Below are positions 23,602 to 31,702 of a stretch of 35,062 nt of DNA, in pieces (position 1 is the stretch's first letter; each line of letters opens with the position of its first letter). Source of the stretch: Actinomycetales bacterium UBA1383 (GTDB lineage: Bacteria; Actinomycetota; Actinomycetes; Actinomycetales; Actinomycetaceae); assembly GCA_002305415.1 (NCBI GenBank), contig DBQX01000113.1:1-35062 (forward strand), in the 5' to 3' direction. Under the pieces are notes generated by a model that was not told where the DNA came from, searched no databases, and worked only from the letters and a program-made list of their open reading frames with translations. Position numbers and translations under genes: made by a program.

Positions 23602-24822
23602 ATGCGCCCCCTCCGCGCCTTGTGCGCCACCTCGCTCACGACGATCCTGCTGGTCACGGTGGCAGCAAGTCCTGCCGCGGTGGCGAAGAAGCAGGACCTG
23701 TCCGCGGCCACCCCGAACCTGTCCTTCCCCCTGATCATGACGGACACGGTCCAGAAGTTCTACCAGCAGATCTACGTCGACGACCTCGACGGCGTGGTCG
23801 AGCCCAGCGACTGGGAGCTCGGCTACGACTCGGACGGCGACGGCGTCGTCGACACCACGGACGCGACGCTCGGCGTCCTGGTGCCGATCGCCGTCACCGA
23901 GGACATCGGCGACGTCTACGGCGGCTCGTACACTGACGGCGACCCGGTGTGCAGCTACACGGTGGACCCCGTCACGGGCGAGGCCGTGGACATCAACACC
24001 GAGAACGCGGATGGCACCGTCACCCTCGGCGTTCCCGACGGCGTCATCAACGACGCCGACCTGACGTGCGTGGCCCTCACGGAGCTGGCACCGTGGTACC
24101 CGCAGCCGCGCGACACCACGACCACCGACCCGAACCTGATCTGGAACACGTTGTACGTGTCCAACTACAGGAACAGCTGGCAGGCGGACTGGACCAACCT
24201 GGCGCTCGCCACTGATCCCGCGCCCGTCAGCATCGCGTTCATCGACTGGGGCAACCCGCTCGAGAACATCAGCCCGACCGTGGGCCAGCGGTTCCCGGTC
24301 GAGGTCACCCTCCACGCGAAGGTGGCCGACTGGGCCGACGGCGCCCTGACGGACACCTCGATGACCGGCTACCGCATGGGCTGCCTCGAGTACGGCAGTT
24401 CCCAGACCGAGTTGTTCGGCACCTCCCAGATGGACACCGGCAGCTTCACCTACGAATCCGCCTTCGCGACCGTGCTCACCACGAAGTTCCGGGCGGAGGT
24501 CCAGCCCCCGACCGGCCCGTCCTACTCCATCGCCCTCGAGCCGGGCATCGGCCCGAGCGGCAAGATGAACTTCGCCTCCGCGGGCGGCGGCTGGATCCCG
24601 ACGATGCCGGGCCTCCACCGCATCACCTTCTACGTCGAGGACCCGCTCATCACCTTCGAGGGTGCTCTCGTCAACAACGACGAGCACTACGTGATGACCA
24701 CCGGAGCGCTGGCCCAGACCCTCAGCACCAACAAGGAGGGCCTGAGCTGGGTCCAGGGCGACGTGACGTGGATCGACGTCGACGTCGTCGCGCCGAGTGG
24801 CGGCGGGAAGGGCCGGAGGTGA
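23602..24822 (+). CDS. Secreted protein of unknown function
   Basis: A 406-residue exported protein with a signal peptide (MRPLRALCATSLTTILLVTV, likely cleaved after AVA near residue 28). I do not recognise a family. Two Ca-loop-like segments are visible, DSDGDGVVDTTD and, less exactly, NADGTVTLGVPDGVINDADL, as in EF-hand or thrombospondin-3-type repeats. Four Cys residues in the mature chain could form disulfides. The rest looks beta-rich, with many aromatic residues, as in extracellular or surface domains; the end is a short Gly/Lys/Arg tail and no sorting signal is seen. It is monocistronic, has a near-consensus promoter, a GGAGG site inside a hairpin, and a strong terminator. These suggest high and possibly regulated expression. 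Confidence 0.82.
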   Translation: MRPLRALCATSLTTILLVTVAASPAAVAKKQDLSAATPNLSFPLIMTDTVQKFYQQIYVDDLDGVVEPSDWELGYDSDGDGVVDTTDATLGVLVPIAVTEDIGDVYGGSYTDGDPVCSYTVDPVTGEAVDINTENADGTVTLGVPDGVINDADLTCVALTELAPWYPQPRDTTTTDPNLIWNTLYVSNYRNSWQADWTNLALATDPAPVSIAFIDWGNPLENISPTVGQRFPVEVTLHAKVADWADGALTDTSMTGYRMGCLEYGSSQTELFGTSQMDTGSFTYESAFATVLTTKFRAEVQPPTGPSYSIALEPGIGPSGKMNFASAGGGWIPTMPGLHRITFYVEDPLITFEGALVNNDEHYVMTTGALAQTLSTNKEGLSWVQGDVTWIDVDVVAPSGGGKGRR

Positions 24823-24853
24823 TCACCGGCCTCTGAGCTGAGCACACACCACG

Positions 24854-24880
24854 GGGGCGGCCCCACCGGGCCGCCCCTTT
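24854..24880 (+). terminator. Rho-independent-type terminator after secreted-protein gene
   Basis: GGGGCGGCCC (24854-24863) and GGGCCGCCCC (24868-24877) form a perfect 10-bp stem with a 4-base loop, followed directly by TTT. It begins 31 bases after the stop codon. Confidence 0.85.
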
Positions 24881-24952
24881 CGCGCTCGCTCACACCGATC
24901 CCCCGAACCGGCGCGCCCCGGACGGCTAGCCTGATGGCCGGGAAGGAGGACG

Positions 24953-25795
24953 ATGGCCAGCCGGAACGACGTCGCCCGCCTCGCCGCGCTCATGCGGGGC
25001 GCGCGCACCCTGGTGCTCACGGGAGCGGGCGTCTCCACCGACGCCGGCATCCCCGACCATCGGGGCGTCGGCTCCCCCACCAGGCGCACGGTCGAGTACG
25101 GCGATTTCGTCCTGCACGAGATGTGGCAGCGCTGGGTGTGGTGGCGCAGCGAGTTGAGCTGGCAGATCCTCGAACGCACCCGGCCCACCACGGCGCACCG
25201 GGCGCTCGCGGCCCTCGAGGGGGCAGGTGACGTGATCGGCGTCACCACGCAGAACGTGGACAGGCTCCACTCCACCGCGGGTTCCCGCAACGTGGCCGAG
25301 TTGCACGGCCGCTACGACGCCGTCGTCTGCCTCCACTGCGACCGGCGGTTCCCGCGTTCCGACGTGTCCACCCTCATCCGCGACCACAACCCGGGCCGCG
25401 AGTTCCCGCCGCTGCCCCCCGACCACGTCGAGGTCCTCGCCGCCCGGGACCGGGGGGCGGCGGCCGCGTGCAGCCTCGTCGTGCCCGCCTGCCCGTCCTG
25501 CGGCGGACTGCTCAAGCCGGACGTGGTGTTCTTCGGCGAGCCGATCCCAGAGGCCGCGGTGCGCCACGCCCTCGCGCTGGCGAACGAGTGCGACGTCGTG
25601 CTGGCGGTCGGCACCTCGCTGGCCGTTTCCACGGGGATGTGGGTGCTCATGCAGGCGAGGGAGTCCGGGGCCCGGCTCGCCATCGTGAACCGGGGTCCCA
25701 CGGAGGCGGACCGGCTGGCGGACCTGCGCCTCGAGGGTGGCGCCGGCGAGGTGCTGGGCGGCGTCGCGGAGATCCTCCTCGGGGAGGGCGGATGA
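24953..25795 (+). CDS. Sir2-family NAD-dependent protein deacylase (sirtuin)
   Basis: A 280-residue sirtuin. It has the NAD-binding GAGVSTDAGIPDHRG, TTQNVDRLH, catalytic His118 in ELHGRYD, a zinc site with Cys126, Cys129, Cys180 and Cys183 (CLHC and CPSC), and GTSLAV. It removes acyl groups from protein lysines using NAD+. The spacing between the two Cys pairs is longer than usual, with an insert containing NPGREFPPLPPDHVEVL, as in several actinobacterial members. AAGGAGG precedes ATG 24953, and a possible -10 TAGCCT lies upstream. The stop overlaps the start of the next gene (ATGA), so the two are coupled. Confidence 0.92.
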   Translation: MASRNDVARLAALMRGARTLVLTGAGVSTDAGIPDHRGVGSPTRRTVEYGDFVLHEMWQRWVWWRSELSWQILERTRPTTAHRALAALEGAGDVIGVTTQNVDRLHSTAGSRNVAELHGRYDAVVCLHCDRRFPRSDVSTLIRDHNPGREFPPLPPDHVEVLAARDRGAAAACSLVVPACPSCGGLLKPDVVFFGEPIPEAAVRHALALANECDVVLAVGTSLAVSTGMWVLMQARESGARLAIVNRGPTEADRLADLRLEGGAGEVLGGVAEILLGEGG

Positions 25796-26559
25796 CGGGG
25801 CCCTCGCCGGCGCAGGGGACCCTGCTCCTCCTGCGGCACGGCGAGAGCATCTTCAACGCGTCGAGCACCTTCACCGGCCTCCTCGACGTCGGCCTCACCC
25901 CCGCCGGCGAGCGACAGCTCGCCGTGGCCGCCGAGCTCATCGCCCGCGCGGGCCTGCGGCCGGACGTGATCGTCAGTTCCCCGATGCTGCGAGCCCGCCG
26001 CACCACGGAGCTGCTCGTGGCCCACCTCGGCCTGGAGGACGTCCCGGTGGAGACCACGTGGCGTCTGGCCGAGCGGGACTATGGCTGCCTCACCGGGGTG
26101 CCGAAGGCGGTCGCGGTGGCACGGCACGGGGAGGAGAACTTCTTCACGTGGCGGCGCACCCTGCACGGCCGGCCGCCCGCGGCGTCGCCGGAGCGGCGCG
26201 CCTCCTGGGTGGACCCCGCGCCCCTCGCGGAACGCGGGCCGCTGGAGGCCGGGATGGGTGAGTCGCTCCACGACGTCGTCGTGCGGGTCCGGCCGTTGTG
26301 GGAGACCTCGCTGCGGGAACGGCTGGCGGATGGTGCCCGCCTGTTCGTCGTCGCCCACGGCAACTCGCTCCGCGCCCTGTGCGCCGTCATGGAGGACCTC
26401 ACCGATCCCGAGGTCGAGGAGCTGAACATCCCCGCCGGCCACCCGCTGGTGTACGCCGTCGACTCAGCCGGGCGCGTCCATCCCCGCGGCGGACGCTACC
26501 TCGACGACGACGCCGCCCAGGTCGCCGCCGCGAAGGTGGCCGCCGAGGGAGGCACCTGA
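25792..26559 (+). CDS. Phosphoglycerate-mutase-like histidine phosphatase
   Basis: A 255-residue protein of the histidine phosphatase superfamily, closest in pattern to 2,3-bisphosphoglycerate-dependent phosphoglycerate mutase: LLLLRHGESIFNASSTFTGL with phospho-His16, SSPMLRARRTTELL, ERDYGCLTG, GESLHDVVVRVRPLWE and VAHGNSLRALC. The motif block is that of true mutases rather than broad phosphatases, although many actinobacteria carry another gpmA, so this could be a second copy with a different role. The ATG overlaps the sirtuin stop. No close functional link with the sirtuin is known to me. Confidence 0.85.
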   Translation: MTGPSPAQGTLLLLRHGESIFNASSTFTGLLDVGLTPAGERQLAVAAELIARAGLRPDVIVSSPMLRARRTTELLVAHLGLEDVPVETTWRLAERDYGCLTGVPKAVAVARHGEENFFTWRRTLHGRPPAASPERRASWVDPAPLAERGPLEAGMGESLHDVVVRVRPLWETSLRERLADGARLFVVAHGNSLRALCAVMEDLTDPEVEELNIPAGHPLVYAVDSAGRVHPRGGRYLDDDAAQVAAAKVAAEGGT

Positions 26560-26625
26560 CCCAGCCTTGGCCCCGCTCCATCCCCCCGGCGCGCGGCGCG
26601 GCCACGGCGCGGCGATAATGGGGCG

Positions 26626-27030
26626 GTGATCACGGTCGAGCTGGCGGAGGCCCTGCAGCGCGCGGGGCTGCCCTGGAGCCCCCGCAGCGGCGACCGCTTC
26701 GTGATCCCGCACCGGAGCATCGATGACACGGTGTTCCACGTCGCCGAGATGACCATCGAGGTCCATGACCACTTCGGCCAGGGGGTGGTCAAGTTCAACG
26801 GCACCACCGAGTGGGCGCTCGACTCCATCCCGCAGGAGGCCTGCCTCTGGCTGCCGCGCGAGGACCAGCTGCGGGAGGCCCTGGGGGAGTCGCTCGTCGC
26901 CCTCGAGCACGACGGGCCGAGGTGGATCGTCACCTTCCGCACCGGCGAGGGCCTGCGGCGGACGGTGGACGACGACGTGGAGTGCGGTTACGCCCGCGCA
27001 CTCCTCGCGCTGCTGGACGGCGGCCACTGA
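26626..27030 (+). CDS. Conserved hypothetical protein, actinobacterial
   Basis: A 134-residue protein, beginning MITVELAEALQRAGLPWSPR and containing FNGTTEWALDSIPQEACLWL and LPREDQLREALG. Similar small actinobacterial proteins are common and have sometimes been called pilus assembly protein CpaE, which I regard as a misannotation because no ATPase or receiver domain is present. Function unknown. The start is GTG 26626; a consensus-like -10 GATAAT (26614-26619) ends six bases before it and there is no ribosome site, so translation is probably leaderless. Its stop codon lies inside the first unit of a 16-bp tandem repeat. Confidence 0.8.
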   Translation: MITVELAEALQRAGLPWSPRSGDRFVIPHRSIDDTVFHVAEMTIEVHDHFGQGVVKFNGTTEWALDSIPQEACLWLPREDQLREALGESLVALEHDGPRWIVTFRTGEGLRRTVDDDVECGYARALLALLDGGH

Positions 27031-27076
27031 GGCACCCGCCCCGCGAGGCACGCGCCCCGCGAGGCACCCGCCCCGC
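27029..27076. repeat. Three tandem 16-bp repeats
   Basis: Units GAGGCACCCGCCCCGC (27029-27044), GAGGCACGCGCCCCGC (27045-27060) and GAGGCACCCGCCCCGC (27061-27076) are head to tail; the middle copy differs at one base. The first begins within the stop codon of the preceding gene. This is typical slippage-prone DNA; no function is suggested. Confidence 0.9.
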
Positions 27077-27103
27077 GCCGCCCGCTCAGGCGCCTCGGGA
27101 CTA

Positions 27104-27133
27104 TTGTCCTAGAGCCGACGGGTTCGCTACCCT
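27104..27133 (+). promoter_or_regulatory. Promoter of the GMC oxidoreductase gene
   Basis: A -35 TTGTCC (27104-27109) and -10 TACCCT (27128-27133) are separated by 18 bases. The expected start near 27140 leaves a leader of about 40 bases with GGACGGAG before GTG 27180. Confidence 0.5.
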
Positions 27134-27179
27134 CACCCCAGAACCTCCCCCATCCCTTCTCGCCAGGACGGAGCACGCC

Positions 27180-29687
27180 GTGAGCGACACCCGCCCCTCG
27201 TCCGCGCGCCCCGGGGAGCACGTGGACGCCGTCGTCATCGGATCGGGCTTCGGCGGTTCGGTGGCCGCCTTCCGCCTGGCCGAGGCGGGCCGGTCCACGG
27301 TGGTCCTGGAACGAGGGCAGGCCTACCCGCCCGGCAGCTTCGCGCGCACCCCGTACGAGATGAGCCACAACTTCTGGGAACCGAAGGACGGGCTCTACGG
27401 CCTGTTCGACGTGCGCTCCTTCCGCAAGCTGGAGGCCATCGTGTCCGCCGGGCTGGGTGGCGGATCCCTCATCTACGCCAACGTGCTGCTGCGGAAGGAC
27501 GAGCGCTGGTTCGTCCACGACGAGCCGCTGCCGGGTGGCGGGTACGAGAACTGGCCGGTCAGCCGCGCCGACCTCGACCCGCACTACGACGCCGTCGAGG
27601 CGATGCTCACCCCACGCCCCAGTCCGTACCCGACCATCGCGAAGACCGTGGCATTGCGTGACGCGGCTGCGTCCCTCGGCCACGAGGTCTTCGCCCCGCC
27701 GCTGGCGATCAGCTTCGGCGCGGACCCGGACGGCCCGGCCTCCCCGAAGCAGCTCCTTCCCGCGCCCGCCTACGGCAACCTCCATGGCGTCCCCCGCCTG
27801 AGCTGCCGCCTCTGCGGCGAGTGCGACATCGGCTGCAACGAGGGGTCCAAGAACACCATGGACCACACCTACCTCTCGGCCGCGAAGCACCACGGAGCGG
27901 ACATCCGCACCCTCGCGGAGGTCACCGGCATCCGGCCGCTCCACGGCGGCGGGTACGAGGTGGACTACCTCCAGTGGTCGAGCGAGGCCGACGACGCCGG
28001 CCGCCGCGAGTCCGTTCACCAGCGCATCCGCTGTGACGAGGTGGTCCTCGCCGCGGGAACGCTGGGGACCACGGGCCTCCTCCTGCGGAACCGGGTGTCG
28101 CTCCCCGCGCTCGGACCGGCGCTCGGCACACGCTTCAGCGGCAACGGCGACCTGCTCACCTTCATGATGGGGGCCCAGGTCGACACGGCGAGCGGCCGGT
28201 CGCGGTTGATCGACGGCAGCTACGGTCCCGTGATCACCAGCGCGATCCGGATCCCCGACGCCCTCGACGGCGACGGGCACCGCGGACGCGGCTTCTACAT
28301 CCAGGAGGCCGGCTTCCCCGAGTTCACGAACTGGCTCATCGAGACGGCCCAGCTCCACCGGTCCGTGCGGCGTGGGTTGTCCATTGCGCGCGACCTGGTG
28401 CGCTACCGCCTCAGCCACCGCAACGAGTCCACCATCTCGGCGGAAATCGCGAAGCTGGTGGGCGAGGGCAGGCTCGGCTCGAGTTCCCTGCCCCTCCTCG
28501 GCATGGGCCGCGACGTGCCCGACGGCGTCATCTCGCTGCGCGACGGCGAGCTGGACGTGGACTGGAACACCGCCACAAGCCTCGAGTACTTCGCCGAGAT
28601 GCGCTCGATGATGCAGCGGATGGCGACCGCCCTCAACGCCACCTACCGGGACAACCCGCTCTGGTGGACGAAGCGGGTTGTCACGGTCCACCCGCTCGGC
28701 GGGGCCCCGATGGGACGGCACGCCACCGAGGGCGTGGTGGACTCGTGGGGCGAGTCCTTCGGCCACCCGGGCCTGTACGTCCTCGACGGCGCCGCCATGC
28801 CCGGGCCCGTCGGCCCCAACCCGGCCCTCACGATCGCCGCCCTCGCCAACCGCGCCGCGGAGCACCTTCTCGAGCGTCCCCGGCGGGAACGGCTGCGGCA
28901 CGCGGCGCCCACGCCCTCGGACACGGCGACCGCGCCCCTCGTCTCGGACGACTCGCCCCTGCTCGGCGTCGGCCCGGTGACGGGCGACGGCGCGTCGTCG
29001 TCCCCGGGGACCGGCTCCGCAGCCGGGGGTCGGGACACGGGTGGCGAGACGGCCACCGGCCGGGCGGTGGCGTTCACCGAGCAGATGAAGGGCTGGGTGA
29101 CCCTCGGGGAGGCCGACCCGATGGAGGGCTGGCGCAGCGCCCGGGCGCTCGGACACCACCTGATGTTCGAGCTGACGATCACGGCGCCCGACATCGACGA
29201 GTTCCTCTCCGACGGGGACCACGAGGGCACCGCAGAGGGGTTCGTGCGCTCGGACCTGCTCGGCGGCGAACTCCCGGTGGAGCGGGGCTGGTTCAACCTG
29301 TTCGTGGCACCGCGCGCGGGCGGCGCGCGCCAGAGGGAGATGCGCTACCGGCTGTGGATCCGCGACGCGGGTGGAGCGCCCCTCACGCTGAACGGCTTCA
29401 AGACGGTGCGGAACGACCCCGGGCTGGACGTCTGGACGGACACGTCCACCCTCCACGTCACCCTGCTCCGCGGACACGTCCCCCCCGGCGGCACCGCACC
29501 CGTGGTGGGCGCGGGCGTGCTGCGCATCAAGCCACTGGACTTCGCGAAGCAGCTCACCACCTTCCGCGCCCGGGGCGAGGATCCGGTGCGTGCCGTGGGC
29601 CAGTTCGGCTCGTTCTTCGGCGAGGCCCTGTGGAACATCTACGGCCCGGCGGCGCGCCGGGCGCGGGAGGAGGCCAGCCGTGACTGA
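27180..29687 (+). CDS. GMC oxidoreductase, cholesterol-oxidase-like, with C-terminal extension
   Basis: An 835-residue flavoprotein. The FAD-binding Rossmann motif is VVIGSGFGGSVAAFRLAEAG (residues 18-37; Gly21, 23, 26). Further family marks are GLGGGSLIYANVLLRKDERW, a Cys cluster CRLCGECDIGC (Cys209, 212, 215, 219), VVLAAGTLGTTGLLLRNR, and near residue 500 HPLGGAPMG then GPNPALTIAALANR, where active-site His and Asn lie. This is the group of cholesterol-oxidase-like proteins such as mycobacterial ChoD; a sterol substrate is not proven. A low-complexity linker (about 575-625) leads to a C-terminal domain of about 210 residues (KGWVTLGEADPMEGWRSA, GWFNLFVAPRAGG, LNGFKTVRND) without a name I can give. 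No signal peptide is evident. The next gene overlaps the stop. Confidence 0.85.
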   Translation: MSDTRPSSARPGEHVDAVVIGSGFGGSVAAFRLAEAGRSTVVLERGQAYPPGSFARTPYEMSHNFWEPKDGLYGLFDVRSFRKLEAIVSAGLGGGSLIYANVLLRKDERWFVHDEPLPGGGYENWPVSRADLDPHYDAVEAMLTPRPSPYPTIAKTVALRDAAASLGHEVFAPPLAISFGADPDGPASPKQLLPAPAYGNLHGVPRLSCRLCGECDIGCNEGSKNTMDHTYLSAAKHHGADIRTLAEVTGIRPLHGGGYEVDYLQWSSEADDAGRRESVHQRIRCDEVVLAAGTLGTTGLLLRNRVSLPALGPALGTRFSGNGDLLTFMMGAQVDTASGRSRLIDGSYGPVITSAIRIPDALDGDGHRGRGFYIQEAGFPEFTNWLIETAQLHRSVRRGLSIARDLVRYRLSHRNESTISAEIAKLVGEGRLGSSSLPLLGMGRDVPDGVISLRDGELDVDWNTATSLEYFAEMRSMMQRMATALNATYRDNPLWWTKRVVTVHPLGGAPMGRHATEGVVDSWGESFGHPGLYVLDGAAMPGPVGPNPALTIAALANRAAEHLLERPRRERLRHAAPTPSDTATAPLVSDDSPLLGVGPVTGDGASSSPGTGSAAGGRDTGGETATGRAVAFTEQMKGWVTLGEADPMEGWRSARALGHHLMFELTITAPDIDEFLSDGDHEGTAEGFVRSDLLGGELPVERGWFNLFVAPRAGGARQREMRYRLWIRDAGGAPLTLNGFKTVRNDPGLDVWTDTSTLHVTLLRGHVPPGGTAPVVGAGVLRIKPLDFAKQLTTFRARGEDPVRAVGQFGSFFGEALWNIYGPAARRAREEASRD

Positions 29688-30747
29688 GACCGCCCCTGCC
29701 CCCACCACCCGGGCCGACCACCGGACGGAGTCGCACGCCTTCGCCGCCGGCGATGGGCTCCCGCTGACGCTCGTGCGGGTGCGTGGCCGGCACGAGCCGT
29801 GGCGGGGCCCCGTGATGCTCGTCCATGGCGCCGGCGTGCGGGCCGAACTCTTCCGGCCGCCCCTCCCCCGGACGCTCGTCGACGCCCTCCTCGACGACGG
29901 CTGGGACGTCTGGATGCTCAACTGGCGGGCCTCGATCGACCTGCCGCCGGTGCCGTGGACCCTCGACGACGCCGCCGCCCACGACCACCCCGCAGCGGTC
30001 CGGTATGTCATCGCGGCCACCGGGGCGCCGACGATGAAGGCGATCGTGCACTGCCAGGGGTCGACGTCGTTCTGCATGGCCGCCGTCGCCGGGCTGGTGC
30101 CGGAGGTGGACACCGTCATCACCAACGCCGTCTCGCTGCACCCGGTGATCCCCCGCTTCTCGCGCCTGAAGATCCGCACGCTGACGCCGGCGCTGACCCG
30201 CCTCACCCCCCACCTCAACCCGGGGTGGGGCGACGAGCCCGACGGCGCCTTCGCGCGGCTCACCCGCGCGGCCGTGCTCGCGGGGCACCGGGAGTGCGAC
30301 AACGCGGTGTGCCGGATGGTGAGCTTCACGTACGGCGCGGGCCGCCCGGCCCTGTGGTCCCACGCCAACCTCGACGACGCCACCCACGACTGGATCCGCG
30401 GCGAGTTCGGGGAGGTGCCGGTGAGCTTCTTCGCGCAGATGGAGCGGTGCGTCCGGGCCGGACACTTCGTGTCCGTCAGCAACAGGCCCGGACTGCTCGC
30501 CGACTACACCGCCGCGGCCCCGCGCACCGACGCCCGGTTCTCGTTCTTCGCCGGCGAGGACAACCTCTGCTTCCTGCCCGAGAGCCAGCAGCTGACGTGG
30601 GAGTTCTTCCGGCACCACCGCCCGGACGGCCAGGACACGCTCCACCGGCTCCCCGGGTACGGCCACCTGGACGTGTTCTTCGGGAAGGACGCCGCACGTG
30701 ACGTCTTCCCGCTGATGCTCGCGGAGCTGGCCGGCCCCTCGCGCTAG
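29680..30747 (+). CDS. Alpha/beta hydrolase paired with GMC oxidoreductase
   Basis: A 355-residue alpha/beta-hydrolase-fold protein. VMLVHGAGVRAELFRPPLPR forms the oxyanion region; the nucleophile elbow is atypical, HCQGSTSFCMA (Ser after Gln-Gly) rather than GHSMGG; the likely acid is in FFAGEDNLCF and the His in GYGHLDVFFG. GTG 29680 overlaps the GMC stop by eight bases and follows GGGAGGAGG, so the two proteins are made together. In some bacteria, as I recall, the GMC domain, the extra domain and this hydrolase occur as one polypeptide, which supports a joint pathway, probably on a lipid or sterol ester. Confidence 0.83.
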   Translation: MTETAPAPTTRADHRTESHAFAAGDGLPLTLVRVRGRHEPWRGPVMLVHGAGVRAELFRPPLPRTLVDALLDDGWDVWMLNWRASIDLPPVPWTLDDAAAHDHPAAVRYVIAATGAPTMKAIVHCQGSTSFCMAAVAGLVPEVDTVITNAVSLHPVIPRFSRLKIRTLTPALTRLTPHLNPGWGDEPDGAFARLTRAAVLAGHRECDNAVCRMVSFTYGAGRPALWSHANLDDATHDWIRGEFGEVPVSFFAQMERCVRAGHFVSVSNRPGLLADYTAAAPRTDARFSFFAGEDNLCFLPESQQLTWEFFRHHRPDGQDTLHRLPGYGHLDVFFGKDAARDVFPLMLAELAGPSR

Positions 30748-30842
30748 GCCCCGGCAGGCCGCAGGTCGGTGAGGGCGAAGTCCTCGCCCTTGAAGAGGAG
30801 CGGCTCTCGGGTGCTCCGCGCCACGGCGTACGAAGCCCTCTC
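30744..30842 (-). pseudogene. VapC-like PIN-domain toxin, 3' fossil
   Basis: The 93-bp gap between two convergent genes, read on the minus strand, translates as about 32 codons ending in TAG at 30744-30746. They include SYAVARSTREPLLFKGEDF and then ALTDLRPA. This closely matches the C-terminus of VapC-type PIN toxins (general form YALA...GEPLLFKGDDFxxTD). The rest of the toxin and any VapB antitoxin are missing, and the matching stops at the 3' end of the fpg-type gene. A remnant of a deleted toxin-antitoxin locus is the simplest reading. Its stop overlaps the end of the hydrolase gene on the other strand. Confidence 0.7.
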
Positions 30843-31701
30843 AGCGCAGCAGGCGGGACATCCGCCGGTCCGCGAGCACCTTCCCGCCCGTCTGGCAGCG
30901 CGGGCAGTACTGCAGCGACGAGTCCGCGAACGACACCTCCCGTACCGTCTCCCCGCACACCGGGCACGGCTGTCCCGTCCGGCCGTGCACCCGCATCCCG
31001 GCTCGTTTGGCGTCCTTCAGTTCCGCGGCGGGCCGCCCGGCCGCACCCGCAACCGCCTCGGCCAGCACCTCGCCCATCGCGGCGTGCAGGCGCGCCACCT
31101 CCTCCGCCCCCAGCGACCCGGTGAGCGTGAAGGGACTGAGGCGCGCGGCGTGGAGGATCTCGTCCGAGTAGGCGTTGCCGATCCCCTCGATGAGCGACTG
31201 GTCCCGCAGGGCCCCCTTGACCTGCTGGTTCCGGCGGCGCAGCAACGCCGCGAACTCCTCCAGCCCGAGCCCGAGCGGCTCGGGCCCAAGGGTCGCGACG
31301 CCGGCCACGTCCTCCGGCCGCGCCGCCACGTGCACCGCGAGCCGCTTGTGGGTGCCCGCCTCGGTCACGTCGAAGCCAGCACCGTCGTCGAGCCGCACCC
31401 GCAGCGCGATGGGAGAGCGGCCGGGCTTGAGGGCCGTGGCGGGCACGACGTCGTACCACCGCAGCCACCCCGCCTTGGCGAGGTGGACGAGGAGGTGCGG
31501 GCCGTCGTCGGCGGTGGCGAGGTCGATCCACTTGCCGTGGCGGGAGACGGCGGCGACCCCCCGGCCCTCCAGGTCCTGCGGGGCAGGGGCGAACGTCTTC
31601 AGCGCCCAGATGGCGCCGACCTCCACCCGCGCGAACACCCTGCCGACGGCGTGATCGCGCAGGAACGTGACCAGGCCCTCGACTTCCGGCATCTCGGGCA
31701 C
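30841..31701 (-). CDS. Fpg/Nei-family DNA glycosylase
   Basis: A 286-residue DNA-formamidopyrimidine glycosylase family member for base-excision repair. The N-terminal MPEMPEVEGL supplies the catalytic Pro2 and Glu3; Lys57 (HGKW) is the conserved lysine; QSLIEGIGNAYSDEILHAA is the helix-two-turn-helix; the zinc finger is CPVCGETV with CPRC. Actinobacterial members of this branch may excise oxidised pyrimidines or purines; which one is not decidable here. GTG 31701 puts Pro at position 2 as the mechanism requires. Start and upstream stop (31703) are only one base apart, so translation is probably coupled to the GH65 gene. The minus-strand DNA right after its stop is a VapC fossil. Confidence 0.9.
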   Translation of the reverse strand: MPEMPEVEGLVTFLRDHAVGRVFARVEVGAIWALKTFAPAPQDLEGRGVAAVSRHGKWIDLATADDGPHLLVHLAKAGWLRWYDVVPATALKPGRSPIALRVRLDDGAGFDVTEAGTHKRLAVHVAARPEDVAGVATLGPEPLGLGLEEFAALLRRRNQQVKGALRDQSLIEGIGNAYSDEILHAARLSPFTLTGSLGAEEVARLHAAMGEVLAEAVAGAAGRPAAELKDAKRAGMRVHGRTGQPCPVCGETVREVSFADSSLQYCPRCQTGGKVLADRRMSRLLR

Positions 31702-31702
31702 G

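Noticed and set aside
26988..30482. A very long open frame of over 1100 codons on the minus strand, opposite the GMC and hydrolase genes.
   Set aside because: It is the mirror of two well-supported genes in GC-rich DNA, where third-position GC removes stops from antisense frames. Its translation is Arg/Gly/Pro/Val-rich with no domain. The same applies to long antisense frames at 5617-7023, 7174-9159, 20480-22864 and 31667-34111.
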